Source: JAHRAW01 sp965262585
GTDB lineage: Bacteria; Pseudomonadota; Gammaproteobacteria; Arenicellales; Poriferihabitantaceae
NCBI GenBank assembly: GCA_965262585.1
Contig: OZ253546.1
Span: 1,302,001-1,366,000, forward strand
Length of the DNA stretch: 64,000 nt
Direction: 5' to 3'
Shown here: positions 52,928-62,727 of the stretch, piece after piece
How the letters are laid out: each line of letters starts with the position of its first letter
Numbering within the stretch: position 1 is the stretch's first letter
Translations under genes and position numbers: made by a program
Notes under the pieces: model-generated
The model's database searches: none
What the model was told of the DNA's origin: nothing
Seen by the model: the letters and a program-made list of their open reading frames with translations, nothing else

Positions 52928-54379
52928 ATGAAAACGAATACCTTATACGCCGGTGACTGCCTTGACCGCATGAGCGAGTGGGCGGATGCTTGTGTGGATT
53001 TGATTTACCTCGATCCGCCGTTTAACAGTAAAGTGAATTACAACATTTTATTCGGCAAGGGCAAAGATAAAAGCCGAAAAGACGACCTCGCGCAGATGGT
53101 TGCTTTTGAGGACACTTGGCAATGGGATGCCGACGCCGAGGAGCGGGTGCATAACATCAGCAAGGCCATCGACCACCCAGCGCATTATGCAATCAAGGGA
53201 TTTGATGTTTTGTTTCGAGGTGGTAGCGGTATGTTCGCGTATTTATCGTATATGGCGGAACGGCTTTCCGAAATGCGGCGAATATTGAAACCCACCGGTA
53301 GTATTTATTTGCATTGCGATCCGACTGCTTCGCATTATCTTAAGGTGATTATGGATGAGGTGTTTGGGGCGCATAATTTTAGAAACGAAATTATTTGGAG
53401 TTATCGAACTGGTGGTTCATCAAAAAAACACTTTTCCCGAAAACACGATATTATTCTTTTTTACGGCGACAGAAAAAAACATACATTTAATTTATTGAAA
53501 GAAAAAGCATATACAAAAAGCGAAACCCGGAAAGCGGGGATTGTTAATTACGGCGGCGGGACGGCAGAATTTTTTGAAGATAAGTATGGCGTATACAATT
53601 TGGTGAATATGCGTGATGTTTGGGAGATTTCTTATGTTGGATCAACCCATACAGAGCGTCTCGGCTATCCCACACAAAAACCGATAAAACTTTTAGAGCG
53701 GATTGTCACGGCAAGTAGCAACGAAAACGATGTCGTCCTCGATCCCTTCTGCGGTTGCGGAACGACCATTGAAGCCGCGCACAATCTTAAACGTAACTGG
53801 GTGGGCATCGATATTTCCTATTACGCCATCGAAGTCATTCGTCGGGAGCGGATGAAAGATATTGCAACCATTAATTTGCAAGGCGTGCCTACCGATATTA
53901 ACGCCGCCGCTTATTTTTCCGACAAAGACCCGTTTGAATTTGAGAAGTGGGCGGTGTCGCGCATTCACGGATTTGCGCCGAATACCGTGCAACGGGGCGA
54001 TGGCGGCATTGATGGGCGGGCGTTAATCTGGAATGGTGAAAAGGGGCGGGATTTATGCATCGCGCAAGTAAAAAGGGGCAAGCCATCGGTGGATGCGTTG
54101 CGGGCGTTTTATGGAAAAATTGCCACCGGGGAAGCGGCAATTGGATTATTTATTACTTTGTATAAACAAAACCAAACGCCTACCATCAAAAAGTTAATCG
54201 CGCAGTCCGGCTATGTTGAAATCGGCGGGAAAAAATTCAACCGGCTGGTGATGTGGTCGATTGAGGAATTGTTTCACGACATCGAACCAAAACTTCCTCA
54301 CTTTGCCCATCCACGAACCGGCGCACCGTTGCAAGAAGATCTGGTGAGCAAACAAGATAAAATACCAACCGGCCAATAG
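52928..54379 (+). CDS. DNA methyltransferase fused to an Mrr-type nuclease domain
   Basis: 483 residues. The N-terminal part is an N4/N6 amino-methyltransferase of beta order: the catalytic DLIYLDPPFNS comes first (about residues 24-34) and the SAM motif VVLDPFCGCGTT follows at about 275. TQKPIKLLERI lies between. The C-terminal region (about residues 330-460) has DPFEFEKWAVSRIHGF, GDGGIDGRALIWNG and CIAQVKRG, the D-(x)-GIDG and QVK pattern of Mrr PD-(D/E)xK endonucleases. One polypeptide could thus modify and cut. The middle part is A+T-rich, suggesting transfer. No separate specificity subunit nearby. Confidence 0.85.
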   Translation: MKTNTLYAGDCLDRMSEWADACVDLIYLDPPFNSKVNYNILFGKGKDKSRKDDLAQMVAFEDTWQWDADAEERVHNISKAIDHPAHYAIKGFDVLFRGGSGMFAYLSYMAERLSEMRRILKPTGSIYLHCDPTASHYLKVIMDEVFGAHNFRNEIIWSYRTGGSSKKHFSRKHDIILFYGDRKKHTFNLLKEKAYTKSETRKAGIVNYGGGTAEFFEDKYGVYNLVNMRDVWEISYVGSTHTERLGYPTQKPIKLLERIVTASSNENDVVLDPFCGCGTTIEAAHNLKRNWVGIDISYYAIEVIRRERMKDIATINLQGVPTDINAAAYFSDKDPFEFEKWAVSRIHGFAPNTVQRGDGGIDGRALIWNGEKGRDLCIAQVKRGKPSVDALRAFYGKIATGEAAIGLFITLYKQNQTPTIKKLIAQSGYVEIGGKKFNRLVMWSIEELFHDIEPKLPHFAHPRTGAPLQEDLVSKQDKIPTGQ

Positions 54380-54387
54380 CCCCCCGC

Positions 54388-55431
54388 TCAAGCCGGAAAC
54401 ACTACCAGATGGTCGATTGCCAGTTTGATGCCGAGGTCTTCTCCGACTGCGTGGTTGTGGTGTGACGGTACCAACGACAGAATTTCTGCGCCGCTCGGCA
54501 GTGCCAGCGTATACAAATAATTTTCTCCGCGAAACGCGCGTTTTATTATTTTCGCGGCGCGTGGGCTATCGTCATCGTGGATGATGTCGTCGGGTCGAAT
54601 CAGCACTTTGACCGAGGTTCCGGGTCGGTGGTGATTGCTGTCGAAGCCGTGCAGGGATGCCAGTTCGGTTTCGATTTTGTTGTGGTTTGATACCACGCCG
54701 TCGAGGAACACTCCTTCGCCGATGAAGTCGGCGACGAAGCGGCTCGCCGGTCGGTGATAGATTTGGTAGGCGGTGTCCCATTGTTCGATGACGCCGTTAT
54801 TCATCACGCCGACTCGCTCGCCGAAAGTGAACGCATCTTGTTGGTCGTGGGTTACCAACAGGCAGGTCGCGCCGATGGTGACTAACAGGTCGCGTACTTC
54901 CTGACGCAGTTTTTCCCGCAGGTCGAGGTCGAGGTTGGAAAACGGTTCGTCCATCAACAGCAATCGTGGACTCGGCGCCAGTGCCCGTGCCAGCGCAACC
55001 CGCTGCTGCTGGCCGCCGGATAATTCATGCGGATAACGCCGCTGCAAGCCGCCCAGCCCGACTCGCTCGAGCATCTCAAGCGCGATTCTTTTTTGCTCGG
55101 CGGCGGCAAGCGAATGCAGCCCGGCGGCAATGTTTTTTTCGACATTCAGGTGCGGAAACAATGCGTGGTCTTGAAACACCATGCTGAGGTTGCGCTTCTC
55201 CGGCGGGGTGTGGTCGTGTACCCCGGAGATGCGATGGCCGTTTAGATGAATGCCGCCCGCATCGAGTTTGTGGAAGCCGGCGATGGCGCGCAGCACCGTG
55301 GTTTTGCCGCAACCACTGGGGCCGAGCAAGCAGGCGAGCATGCCTTGTTCGAGTTGGAACGAGGTGTTGACTACCGCCGCCCGCGGGCCGTATTGGCACG
55401 AGATTTGGTCAACTTCAAGGAGCGCGGGCAT
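54388..55431 (-). CDS. fbpC: Ferric iron ABC transporter ATP-binding protein
   Basis: 347 residues; Walker A GPSGCGKTTVLR, signature LSGGQQQRVALARAL, Walker B LLLMDEPFSNLD, followed by a C-terminal OB-like regulatory part (SVKVLIRPDDIIH). Belongs to the FbpC/FutC group. It overlaps fbpB by 17 bp. Confidence 0.9.
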   Translation of the reverse strand: MPALLEVDQISCQYGPRAAVVNTSFQLEQGMLACLLGPSGCGKTTVLRAIAGFHKLDAGGIHLNGHRISGVHDHTPPEKRNLSMVFQDHALFPHLNVEKNIAAGLHSLAAAEQKRIALEMLERVGLGGLQRRYPHELSGGQQQRVALARALAPSPRLLLMDEPFSNLDLDLREKLRQEVRDLLVTIGATCLLVTHDQQDAFTFGERVGVMNNGVIEQWDTAYQIYHRPASRFVADFIGEGVFLDGVVSNHNKIETELASLHGFDSNHHRPGTSVKVLIRPDDIIHDDDSPRAAKIIKRAFRGENYLYTLALPSGAEILSLVPSHHNHAVGEDLGIKLAIDHLVVFPA

Positions 55432-57163
55432 TGGTGGTTTCGCTGTGTCGGGTTGGGGTTGGGGTAGTAGTAGTGACGGTGGCGAGTTTGCCGCCGCTCG
55501 AAATCGTACCGCTCAACAGGATGATTGGTATCAGACCGGCGACGACGATTAACAGTGCGCCGAGCGCGCTCGCTTCGATCATCTCGTCTGAGGCGAGATA
55601 ATACACGTGGGTTGCCAGAGTTTCAAAATTAAACGGCCGCAGGATCAAAGTCGCCGGCAGTTCTTTCATGCAATCGACGAACACAATCAACGCCGCGCTG
55701 AGCACGCCACTTTTCATCAACGGCAGGTGGAAACGCCGCAATGTTTGCAGCGGGCCGTGGCCGAGCGTGCGGGCTGCCATGTCGGTCGAGTGGGATATTT
55801 TTCCGAGACTCGATTCGACCGCGCCGATGGAAACCGCGAGGAAGCGCACCACATAAGTAAAGACGATGGCGAAACTGGTGCCGCTTATCAGCAAGCCGCT
55901 GCTAACGCCAAATTTTGCGCGTAAAAATCCATCCACCGCGTTGTCGAACATCGCAAACGGAACGATCACCCCGACCGCGAGCACCGCGCCGGGCACCGCA
56001 TAACCGAGAGACGCGATGCGCGCCACCGCCGCCATCGCGGTTGAACGATGCAAGCGTCGCGCATAGCCGACCACCAGCGCGAGCGCCACGCAGATCAACG
56101 CCGCCATCGCCGACACCCGCAGGCTGTTGAACGCATAGGTGCGAAATTCGGCAGTCCACGAGGTTTCAAAATGCGCGAGCGCGTGTTTGATCAATAAACC
56201 GGCGGGCACACCGAAGCCGAACAACACCGGCAGCGCGCACACCGCCAGCGCGATCCAGCCGCGGCCACCGGCGAGTCGTTGCCGTGCCTTTGCGGCGAAG
56301 CGTCCGGTGCTTTGGTAGAAACGGCGGTTGCGCCGCCCGATGTATTCGAGCGCGATCAACAACAGCGCGAAGGTGAGCATGGTGGCGGCGATTTGTGCGG
56401 CGCCGCCGAGGTTATCCATGTTCAACCACACATCGTATAAACCGGCGGTCAAGGTGTGCACCGCAAAAAAATCGACGGTGCCGAAATCGTTGAGGGTTTC
56501 CATTAACGCGAGTGCCACGCCAACCGCAATCGCCGGCCGTGCGACCGGCAGCGAAACATAAAAAAAGGTGCGCAGCGGGCCGCGCCCCAACAATCTGCTG
56601 ACATCCGCAAGGTCGCCCGACTGCTCGAGAAACGAAGCGCGCGCCATTAAATAAACATAGGGATACAAGACCAAGCCCATCAGCATAATCGCGCCGCCCA
56701 TGCTGCGCACTTCGGGGAACCAGTAATCGCCGGCCAGTTGCCATGCAAAAATTTCGCGCAACATGCGTTGCACCGGACCGGCGAATTCGAGCAGGTCGGT
56801 GTAGATATATGCGATTACATAGGCCGGCACCGCCAGCGGTAGCAGCAACAGCCATTCGAGCGGCTTGCGTAACGGAAATTCATAACTGGTGATCAAATGG
56901 GCGGTGGCGACGCCGGTCAGCAGAGTCGAGACGCCAACGCCGAGTAGCAACAGCAGCGTGTTGCCGATATATCTTGGCAGCGTGGTGGCGAGCAGATGTG
57001 GCCAGATATTTTCCGCTGGAAAAAACGCCAGAAGGAGTACCGTGGCGACCGGCAACAGCGTCAATGCCGCGACACAAAACGCTCCGAACCGCCACACGCC
57101 GCTTGCGGAACCGAAGCCGCCGAAGCCGCCACGCAGACGCCGGTGATGCATGCCCTTGGCCAT
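55415..57163 (-). CDS. fbpB: Ferric iron ABC transporter permease
   Basis: 582 residues formed by two BPD_transp_1 units, each with about six helices and an EAA-like loop (ADVSRLLGRGPLRTFFYVSLP and DMAARTLGHGPLQTLRRFHLP, given here in part). This doubled layout is normal for FbpB/SfuB iron permeases. Lies between fbpA and fbpC. Confidence 0.9.
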   Translation of the reverse strand: MAKGMHHRRLRGGFGGFGSASGVWRFGAFCVAALTLLPVATVLLLAFFPAENIWPHLLATTLPRYIGNTLLLLLGVGVSTLLTGVATAHLITSYEFPLRKPLEWLLLLPLAVPAYVIAYIYTDLLEFAGPVQRMLREIFAWQLAGDYWFPEVRSMGGAIMLMGLVLYPYVYLMARASFLEQSGDLADVSRLLGRGPLRTFFYVSLPVARPAIAVGVALALMETLNDFGTVDFFAVHTLTAGLYDVWLNMDNLGGAAQIAATMLTFALLLIALEYIGRRNRRFYQSTGRFAAKARQRLAGGRGWIALAVCALPVLFGFGVPAGLLIKHALAHFETSWTAEFRTYAFNSLRVSAMAALICVALALVVGYARRLHRSTAMAAVARIASLGYAVPGAVLAVGVIVPFAMFDNAVDGFLRAKFGVSSGLLISGTSFAIVFTYVVRFLAVSIGAVESSLGKISHSTDMAARTLGHGPLQTLRRFHLPLMKSGVLSAALIVFVDCMKELPATLILRPFNFETLATHVYYLASDEMIEASALGALLIVVAGLIPIILLSGTISSGGKLATVTTTTPTPTRHSETTNARAP

Positions 57164-57224
57164 CGCTTGCGAGTTGCCTGTCGGGTTGATTGTCGGGTTG
57201 ATTGTCGGTCAGTTGATGTCGAAG

Positions 57225-58250
57225 TTAATCGTCATACCCGACCCGGTCGACCATTTTCGAGGCAGCCGCACGGCGCGCCGCAACCCGCGACAAGGCCAGC
57301 GTGTCGCGCTTGAACGCACCGAGCGATTGCAAATAATCACCAATCGCAATCGCCTCGTTGAGCGGATATTCGCCGTTGACCTCGGCATACATTTTCTGCG
57401 CCGTATCACCGGCCAGAAACTCCATCAATTTGAGCGCGTTGTCGCGGTTGGGCGCGTGTTTGGTCATGGCCATGCCGCTGATATTCAGATGCGTGCCGCG
57501 ATTGTCCTGATTGGGAAACACCACATTGACCGCGTCCGCCCACGCTTTTTGTTCGGGGTCGTTCGCCATCTTATACATATAATAGTGATTGATCACGGCA
57601 ACATCGCACACCCCCTCGGCGATTGCCTTGACCTGCGCGCGGTCGTTGCCCTGCGGCGTGCGGGCGAGATTTTCCTTGACCGCCGCGAGCCATTTCTGCG
57701 CAGCCTCGGCGCCGTGCCTGTCAATCATCGCCGCAATCAACGCGACGTTATACGCGTGTTTTCCCGACCGCGTGCAAATCCGCCCCCGCCAGTGCGGCGC
57801 GGCGAGGTCTTCATAATCGGCAATCTCACCCGCCGCAACCCGATCTTTGGCGGCAACCAGAATGCGCGCGCGCGCGGTCAACCCAAACCAATGATTAGCC
57901 GAGTCGCGCACGCCCACGGGAATGGCGCTCAGGATCGCCGGGGCGCGCACCGCTTGGGTCAAACCGGCGTTCTTGATATCCGAAAGCCTGCCGATATCGA
58001 CCGTGAACACCAAATCCGCCGGGCTATTCGCGCCCTCATTGCGCAACCGCTCGAGCATGCCTTCACGCGCATACACGGCGTTGACGGTGATGCCGGTGCG
58101 CGCAGTAAACGCATCGAACATCGGTTCAATCAACTGCGGCTTTCGGTAGGAATAAACATTAACCTCACCCCCCACCTGCTCGGCGGCGCCACTCCCCACC
58201 GGCACCCACACCAACAAACTAACGAGCAAACTTCTCAAAAATTGATTCAT
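57225..58250 (-). CDS. fbpA: Ferric iron ABC transporter substrate-binding protein
   Basis: About 341 residues; signal peptide NQFLRSLLVSLLVWVPVG ending near GAA. Mature NVYSYRKPQLIEPMFDAF and YARE-GMLERL are typical of FbpA, and the C-terminal YYMYKMAND includes the paired tyrosines that coordinate Fe3+. ATG 58250 begins the signal peptide; 58262 adds four residues. A Fur-like box lies 45 bp upstream. A short GTCGGGTTGATT direct repeat lies in the 61-bp gap before fbpB. Confidence 0.9.
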   Translation of the reverse strand: MNQFLRSLLVSLLVWVPVGSGAAEQVGGEVNVYSYRKPQLIEPMFDAFTARTGITVNAVYAREGMLERLRNEGANSPADLVFTVDIGRLSDIKNAGLTQAVRAPAILSAIPVGVRDSANHWFGLTARARILVAAKDRVAAGEIADYEDLAAPHWRGRICTRSGKHAYNVALIAAMIDRHGAEAAQKWLAAVKENLARTPQGNDRAQVKAIAEGVCDVAVINHYYMYKMANDPEQKAWADAVNVVFPNQDNRGTHLNISGMAMTKHAPNRDNALKLMEFLAGDTAQKMYAEVNGEYPLNEAIAIGDYLQSLGAFKRDTLALSRVAARRAAASKMVDRVGYDD

Positions 58251-58294
58251 TTCGGCCAACATTTCAGTGATTGGCCGCGCACCTTAACACGAAT

Positions 58295-58313
58295 GGGAAT
58301 GATTATCAATTAG
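58295..58313 (-). promoter_or_regulatory. Fur box upstream of fbpABC
   Basis: GGGAATGATTATCAATTAG matches the 19-bp Fur consensus GATAATGATWATCATTATC at 13 positions, including the whole AATGATTATCA core. Repression by Fe2+-Fur would make the operon iron-responsive. Confidence 0.75.
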
Positions 58314-58328
58314 ATTTGGCGGAAAAAT

Positions 58329-58483
58329 AAAGACCTGAAATCTTCTCATAAATGTTCTAAACCTTCTCACAAATGATCTAAATCTTCTCACAAATGACCT
58401 AAATCTTCTCATAAACCTCTAAATCTTCTCATAAATGTTCTAAAACCTTCTAAATCTTCTCATAGGCTTCTAATACCTTCTAA
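58329..58483 (+). repeat. Second tandem array of the 20-bp motif, about 6 copies
   Basis: AAATCTTCTCATAAATGTTC-type units: CTTCTCATAAA or CTTCTCACAAA recurs six times at about 20-21 bp, with linkers TGTTCTAAA, TGATCTAAA, TGACCTAAA and CCTCTAAA. Same motif and strand as at 14638-14939. It lies immediately upstream of the Fur box and fbpA, as the other array lies upstream of ctaC. Confidence 0.88.
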
Positions 58484-58484
58484 T

Positions 58485-59340
58485 ATAAGGAGCGGCTGTC
58501 GCAAGTTCGTCATTCCCGAACGATAGAAAAATAGGGAGCGCCAGCGACCATATTTTTCTTCGTATCGGGAATCCAGAAGGCCAAATAAGGAGTCGGCTAT
58601 CGCCGAACATGTTGTACTGGATTCCCGTGTCCCCCAACCCGTCATCCCCGCTGTCGCGGGAATAACGACTTGGGGGCACGAGAATGACGAGTCTGGGAGT
58701 CCTCATCCGCAAACGAGGAATATCAAAAGTGCGTCATTCCCGAACGATAGAAAAATAGGGCGCGCCAGCGACCATATTTTTCTTCGTATCGGGAATCCAG
58801 AAAGTCAATAATGAGTCGGCTATCGCCGCACATGTCTCACTGGATTCCCGTGTCCCCCAACTCGTCATTCCCGCTGTCGCGTGAATAACGACTTGGGGGC
58901 ACGAGAATGACGAGGCTGGGAGTCCTCATCCGCAAACGAGGAATATCAAAAGTGCGTCATTCCCGAACGATAGAAAAATAGGGAGCGCCAGCGACCTTAT
59001 TTTTCATCGTATCGGGAATCCAGTAAAACAATCCGGCGACAGCCGCTCCTCGCCGTTATTCCCGAATAAGGAGCGGCTGTGCCGACATGTTTCACTGGAT
59101 TCCCGTGTCCCCAACTCGTCATCCCCGCTGTCGCGTGAATGACGAGTTGGGGCACGAGAATGACGGCGTCGCGCCAGCGACCATATTTTTCATCGTATCG
59201 GGAATCCAGAAAGTCAATAATGAGTCGGCTATCGCCGCACATGTCTCACTGGATTCCCGTGTCCCCCAACTCGTTATTCCCGCTGTCGCGGGAATAACGA
59301 GTTGGGGGCACGAGAATGACGGGCCTGGGGAGTCGGCAGG
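58485..59340. repeat. Composite palindrome array with 222-bp period
   Basis: The 68-bp palindrome (CATTCCCGAACGATAG to ATCGTATCGGGAATCCAG) starts at about 58509, 58731 and 58953, exactly 222 bp apart; a half copy is at 59171-59209. A second palindrome, arms CCCCCAACTCGTTATTCCCGC and the complement, sits between copies (58627-58680, 58849-58905, 59105-59155, 59260-59313), perfect over 21 bp each side in the last one. Linkers carry GAGTCGGCTATCGCCG and CCTCATCCGCAAACGAGG. No coding gene. Confidence 0.9.
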
Positions 59341-59419
59341 GGTGAGGTACAAAACCTTGTCCATAGCCCGGGTGAGCGGGTAAAATCGCGTCCCCCCTTT
59401 TTTGTTACCGCCACTGCTG

Positions 59420-61162
59420 ATGAAACAACACCTCACGCACCTGCTGACGCACGCGGTTGGCGAGCTTTGCCGGGAGGGGGTGTTGGAGGAGGGGGTGCGG
59501 GAGTGTGTTCATGTTGAGCGGGCGCGTAATTCGCGGCATGGTGATTTTGCTTCGAATTTGGCGTTGGTGTTGGCCAAGCGGGTTGCGGAGGATCCGCGGG
59601 TGTTGGCGGGTAAACTGATTGCCGCGTTGCCTGAGTCGGCGTTGGTGGAGAAAACTGAGATCGCCGGGCCCGGCTTCATCAATTTTTTCTTGTCTCGTGC
59701 CGCCCACCGTGCGGTTATCGATGACATCCGGGCGGCGGGTGAAAAATACGGCTGCAGCGACCTCGGCGCCGGGCGCACGGTGTTGGTGGAATTTGTTTCG
59801 GCCAACCCAACCGGGCCGTTGCATGTCGGCCACGGGCGCGGCGCGGCGTATGGCGATGCGGTTGCGCGGCTGCTGGATGCGGCGGGGTATGCGGTGCAGC
59901 GCGAATACTATGTTAATGACGCGGGTCGGCAAATGGCCATTCTGGCGCTCTGCGTGTGGCTGCGCTATTTGGAATTGGGCGGCGAAGAGATCGAAGCCCG
60001 ATTTCCATCCAACGGCTACCAAGGCGACTATGTTTTGGATCTGGCCGCCGACTTGCGCCGCGCGCATGGGGATGCCTTCAAGGCCGACATTGCCGATTTG
60101 TTTTTGCGCCTTCCCGAAGACCTCGAGGCGTGCATGGATGCGCTCATTGACCGGTGCCGGGCAGCCCTCGGCAAGGACGATTTCCAAACCGTGTTCGACC
60201 ACGGATGCAATATTTTGGTGGAACATATCCGCAAAGATTTGTTGCAGTTCGGCGTATGCTTCGACCGCTGGTTTTCGGAGCGTTCCCTGCTGCAAGGCGG
60301 CGACGTTGAGCGCGCCATCGCGGCGTTGGCGAAAAACCGCCACATCTATGAAAAAGACGGCGTCACCTGGTTTCGGGCAAGCGATTTCGGCGATGAAAAA
60401 GATCGTGCGGTATTGCGCGCCGACGGCTCCCATACTTATTTCGCCTCAGACATCGCCTATCATTTCAACAAAGCCAAACGAGGTTTCGACCTCATCCTCA
60501 ACGTGTTCGGCGCCGATCATCACGGCTACGCGGGCCGCATCAAGGCATCTTTCGAAGCCCTCGGCCACGACCGCGACCGTTTGCAGGTGCGGCTGGTGCA
60601 GTTCGCGGTGCTGTACCGTGGCGGGCAAAAAATCTCCATGTCCACCCGCGCCGGCGAGTTTGTGACCTTGCGCGAGTTGCGCGAGGAAGTGGGTAAAGAC
60701 GCCGCACGGTTTTTTTATGTGTCGCGCAAAAACGACCAGCATATGGACTTCGATCTGGACCTCGCCAAAGCGCAATCCGCTGACAATCCGGTTTATTATA
60801 TCCAGTATGCCCATGCCCGAATTTGCAGCGTGTTCCGACAACTGCGCGAGAAAAATATCCCGGTCGATGAGGCCGCGCCCGATTATCAATTATTGACCGA
60901 AACTGGGGAGTTTGAGTTAATGAAAACCTTGTCGCGCTTTCCCGAAGTGGTGGAGCAGGCGGCCGGCGGCTTCGAGCCGCATCTGATCGCGTATTATCTG
61001 CGCGATCTGGCCAACGATTTTCACGCTTATTACAATGCGCATCCGTTCCTTTCCAGCGAAGCCGACCTGCGCCGGGCGCGGCTCGGGTTGATTGATGCCA
61101 CTCGCCGGGTGATTGCCAACGGCCTCGCCCTGCTTGGGGTCGGCGCGCCGGAAAAAATGTAA
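59420..61162 (+). CDS. argS: Arginyl-tRNA synthetase
   Basis: 580 residues. HVGHGRG is the HIGH-box, MSTRAG stands in place of KMSKS as common in ArgRS, and the N-terminal ARNSRHGDFASNLAL fits the Add-1 domain. C-terminal anticodon-binding domain includes YYLRDLANDFHAYYN. ATG 59420 follows a possible -10 (TAAAAT). Confidence 0.96.
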   Translation: MKQHLTHLLTHAVGELCREGVLEEGVRECVHVERARNSRHGDFASNLALVLAKRVAEDPRVLAGKLIAALPESALVEKTEIAGPGFINFFLSRAAHRAVIDDIRAAGEKYGCSDLGAGRTVLVEFVSANPTGPLHVGHGRGAAYGDAVARLLDAAGYAVQREYYVNDAGRQMAILALCVWLRYLELGGEEIEARFPSNGYQGDYVLDLAADLRRAHGDAFKADIADLFLRLPEDLEACMDALIDRCRAALGKDDFQTVFDHGCNILVEHIRKDLLQFGVCFDRWFSERSLLQGGDVERAIAALAKNRHIYEKDGVTWFRASDFGDEKDRAVLRADGSHTYFASDIAYHFNKAKRGFDLILNVFGADHHGYAGRIKASFEALGHDRDRLQVRLVQFAVLYRGGQKISMSTRAGEFVTLRELREEVGKDAARFFYVSRKNDQHMDFDLDLAKAQSADNPVYYIQYAHARICSVFRQLREKNIPVDEAAPDYQLLTETGEFELMKTLSRFPEVVEQAAGGFEPHLIAYYLRDLANDFHAYYNAHPFLSSEADLRRARLGLIDATRRVIANGLALLGVGAPEKM

Positions 61163-61758
61163 TGGCACAAGCGCGCCGCAAATCCCCCGCCAAAGTGAAG
61201 CCCGGCAAATCCGGCGGCCATCTGGCGAGCATCGCCATGCTGCTGGCCGGTATGGTCATCGGTTCCCTGGCCACCATCCTGTGGCAGGGCACCCGAACCA
61301 CCGATGGCGACATCGGCGCCGGCATTCGGCGGATAGTCGAAGGCGTTCATCCGTCACCGCCCGCCGACCAGGGGAAAAATCCCGCCGCACAAAAAGCCCG
61401 GCCGTCCACCCCGTTCGATTTCGATTTTTTCACCGTGCTGCCGGAAATTGAAGTGGTGGCGCCGACCTCGGAGCCGGTAACTGCCGTCGACTCCAAAAAA
61501 CAATCCGGCGCGGTGGGTTCCTATCTGTTACAGGCCGCTTCCTACCGCCGCCGAACCGAAGCCGACCGGCTCAAGGCGACGCTCGCTTTAAATGGTCTGG
61601 TGTCGGTTATACAGAAGGTCAGCATTCAGGGAAGGGGCGATTTTTATCGGGTTCGCCTCGGCCCCTATACGACCTTTGAGGCGATGGTGGAAGCAGAGCA
61701 GCAACTCACGCAGGCCGGTATCAAAGCCTTGCGTTTGAAAGTGTCCAAGGCCGGTTAA
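61162..61758 (+). CDS. SPOR-domain membrane protein
   Basis: 198 residues; start overlaps the argS stop by one base. One helix (HLASIAMLLAGMVIGSLATIL), a proline-rich linker, and a C-terminal SPOR domain (about 115-195: SYLLQAASYRRRTEADRLKA, RVRLGPYTTFEA). SPOR domains bind denuded peptidoglycan at septa; argS-linked FtsN-like proteins are usual in gammaproteobacteria, so a cell-division role is likely. Confidence 0.88.
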   Translation: MAQARRKSPAKVKPGKSGGHLASIAMLLAGMVIGSLATILWQGTRTTDGDIGAGIRRIVEGVHPSPPADQGKNPAAQKARPSTPFDFDFFTVLPEIEVVAPTSEPVTAVDSKKQSGAVGSYLLQAASYRRRTEADRLKATLALNGLVSVIQKVSIQGRGDFYRVRLGPYTTFEAMVEAEQQLTQAGIKALRLKVSKAG

Positions 61759-61803
61759 CGATTTCCCCGCCCTAGCCAGCCCTAGCCCGCCCCCGCCCCG
61801 GCA

Positions 61804-62727
61804 ATGCGCACCATCCGAATCGCTACGAGAAAAAGCCCCCTTGCCCTGTGGCAAGCCAACCATGTGCGCGCACAGTTATTGAATGGCCGCCGGGATCTCG
61901 ACGTGGTGCTGCTGGAACTGGTGTCCGAAGGCGACAAAATCCTCGATGCGCCGCTGGCTGTGGCGGGCGGCAAGGGATTGTTTCTCAAGGAACTGGAGCA
62001 TGCTTTGTTGCGGGGCGAGGCCGACATGGCGGTGCATTCGATGAAGGATGTGACGGTCACCCTGCCCGATGGCCTGGACATCGCCGCCATTTGCCAACGG
62101 CAAGACCCACGGGATGCGTTCGTTTCCCAGCGCGTCGATTCCATGGCCCAACTGCCCGCGGATGCGGCGGTGGGAACTTGCAGTTTGCGGCGGCAATGCC
62201 AGTTGCGGGCGCGGTTTCCGCACCTGCGGTTTGTCAATCTGCGCGGCAACGTGAACACGCGGCTCGACAAACTCGACCGTGGTGAATTTGACGGCATTGT
62301 GTTGGCCGCCGCCGGGCTCAAGCGGCTACGGCTGGAACACCGCATCAGCGAATATCTCGCCCCTGAAATCTGCCTGCCGGCGGTGGGACAAGGCGCCCTC
62401 GGCATCGAGTGCCGGTCGGATGATGCCGACATCCGCGAGTTGCTTCGGCCCCTCAACCACGGCGACTCGGCACTCTGCGTAAGCGCGGAGCGCGCCGCCA
62501 ATGAACGCCTGGGGGGCGGCTGCCACGTGCCGCTGGCGGTCTATGCGGAATTGCACAACGAGCAAATTACCGTGCGCGCTCTGGTGGGTCGCCCGGACGC
62601 ATCGAAATTGCTGACCAGCGAAAAAACCGGCCACCGTTCGGAAGCCGTCACCATCGGCTGCGATGTTGCCGATGAACTGCTTGCCGAGGGCGCCGGGGAG
62701 ATTCTGGCCGCCGTGTATGGAAGGTAA
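61804..62727 (+). CDS. hemC: Porphobilinogen deaminase (hydroxymethylbilane synthase)
   Basis: Polymerises four porphobilinogens into hydroxymethylbilane. 307 residues: TIRIATRKSPLALWQA, HSMKDVTVTLPDG with the catalytic Asp, GTCSLRRQCQLRARFP, NVNTRLDKLD, and GGGCHVPLAVYA with the dipyrromethane Cys. Overlaps hemD by 11 bp. Confidence 0.97.
   Translation: MRTIRIATRKSPLALWQANHVRAQLLNGRRDLDVVLLELVSEGDKILDAPLAVAGGKGLFLKELEHALLRGEADMAVHSMKDVTVTLPDGLDIAAICQRQDPRDAFVSQRVDSMAQLPADAAVGTCSLRRQCQLRARFPHLRFVNLRGNVNTRLDKLDRGEFDGIVLAAAGLKRLRLEHRISEYLAPEICLPAVGQGALGIECRSDDADIRELLRPLNHGDSALCVSAERAANERLGGGCHVPLAVYAELHNEQITVRALVGRPDASKLLTSEKTGHRSEAVTIGCDVADELLAEGAGEILAAVYGR

Noticed and set aside
58460..59436. 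Several ORFs in the palindrome array
   Set aside because: All are translations of the repeats (ITARSG, SRYDEK-type peptides) with no independent support.
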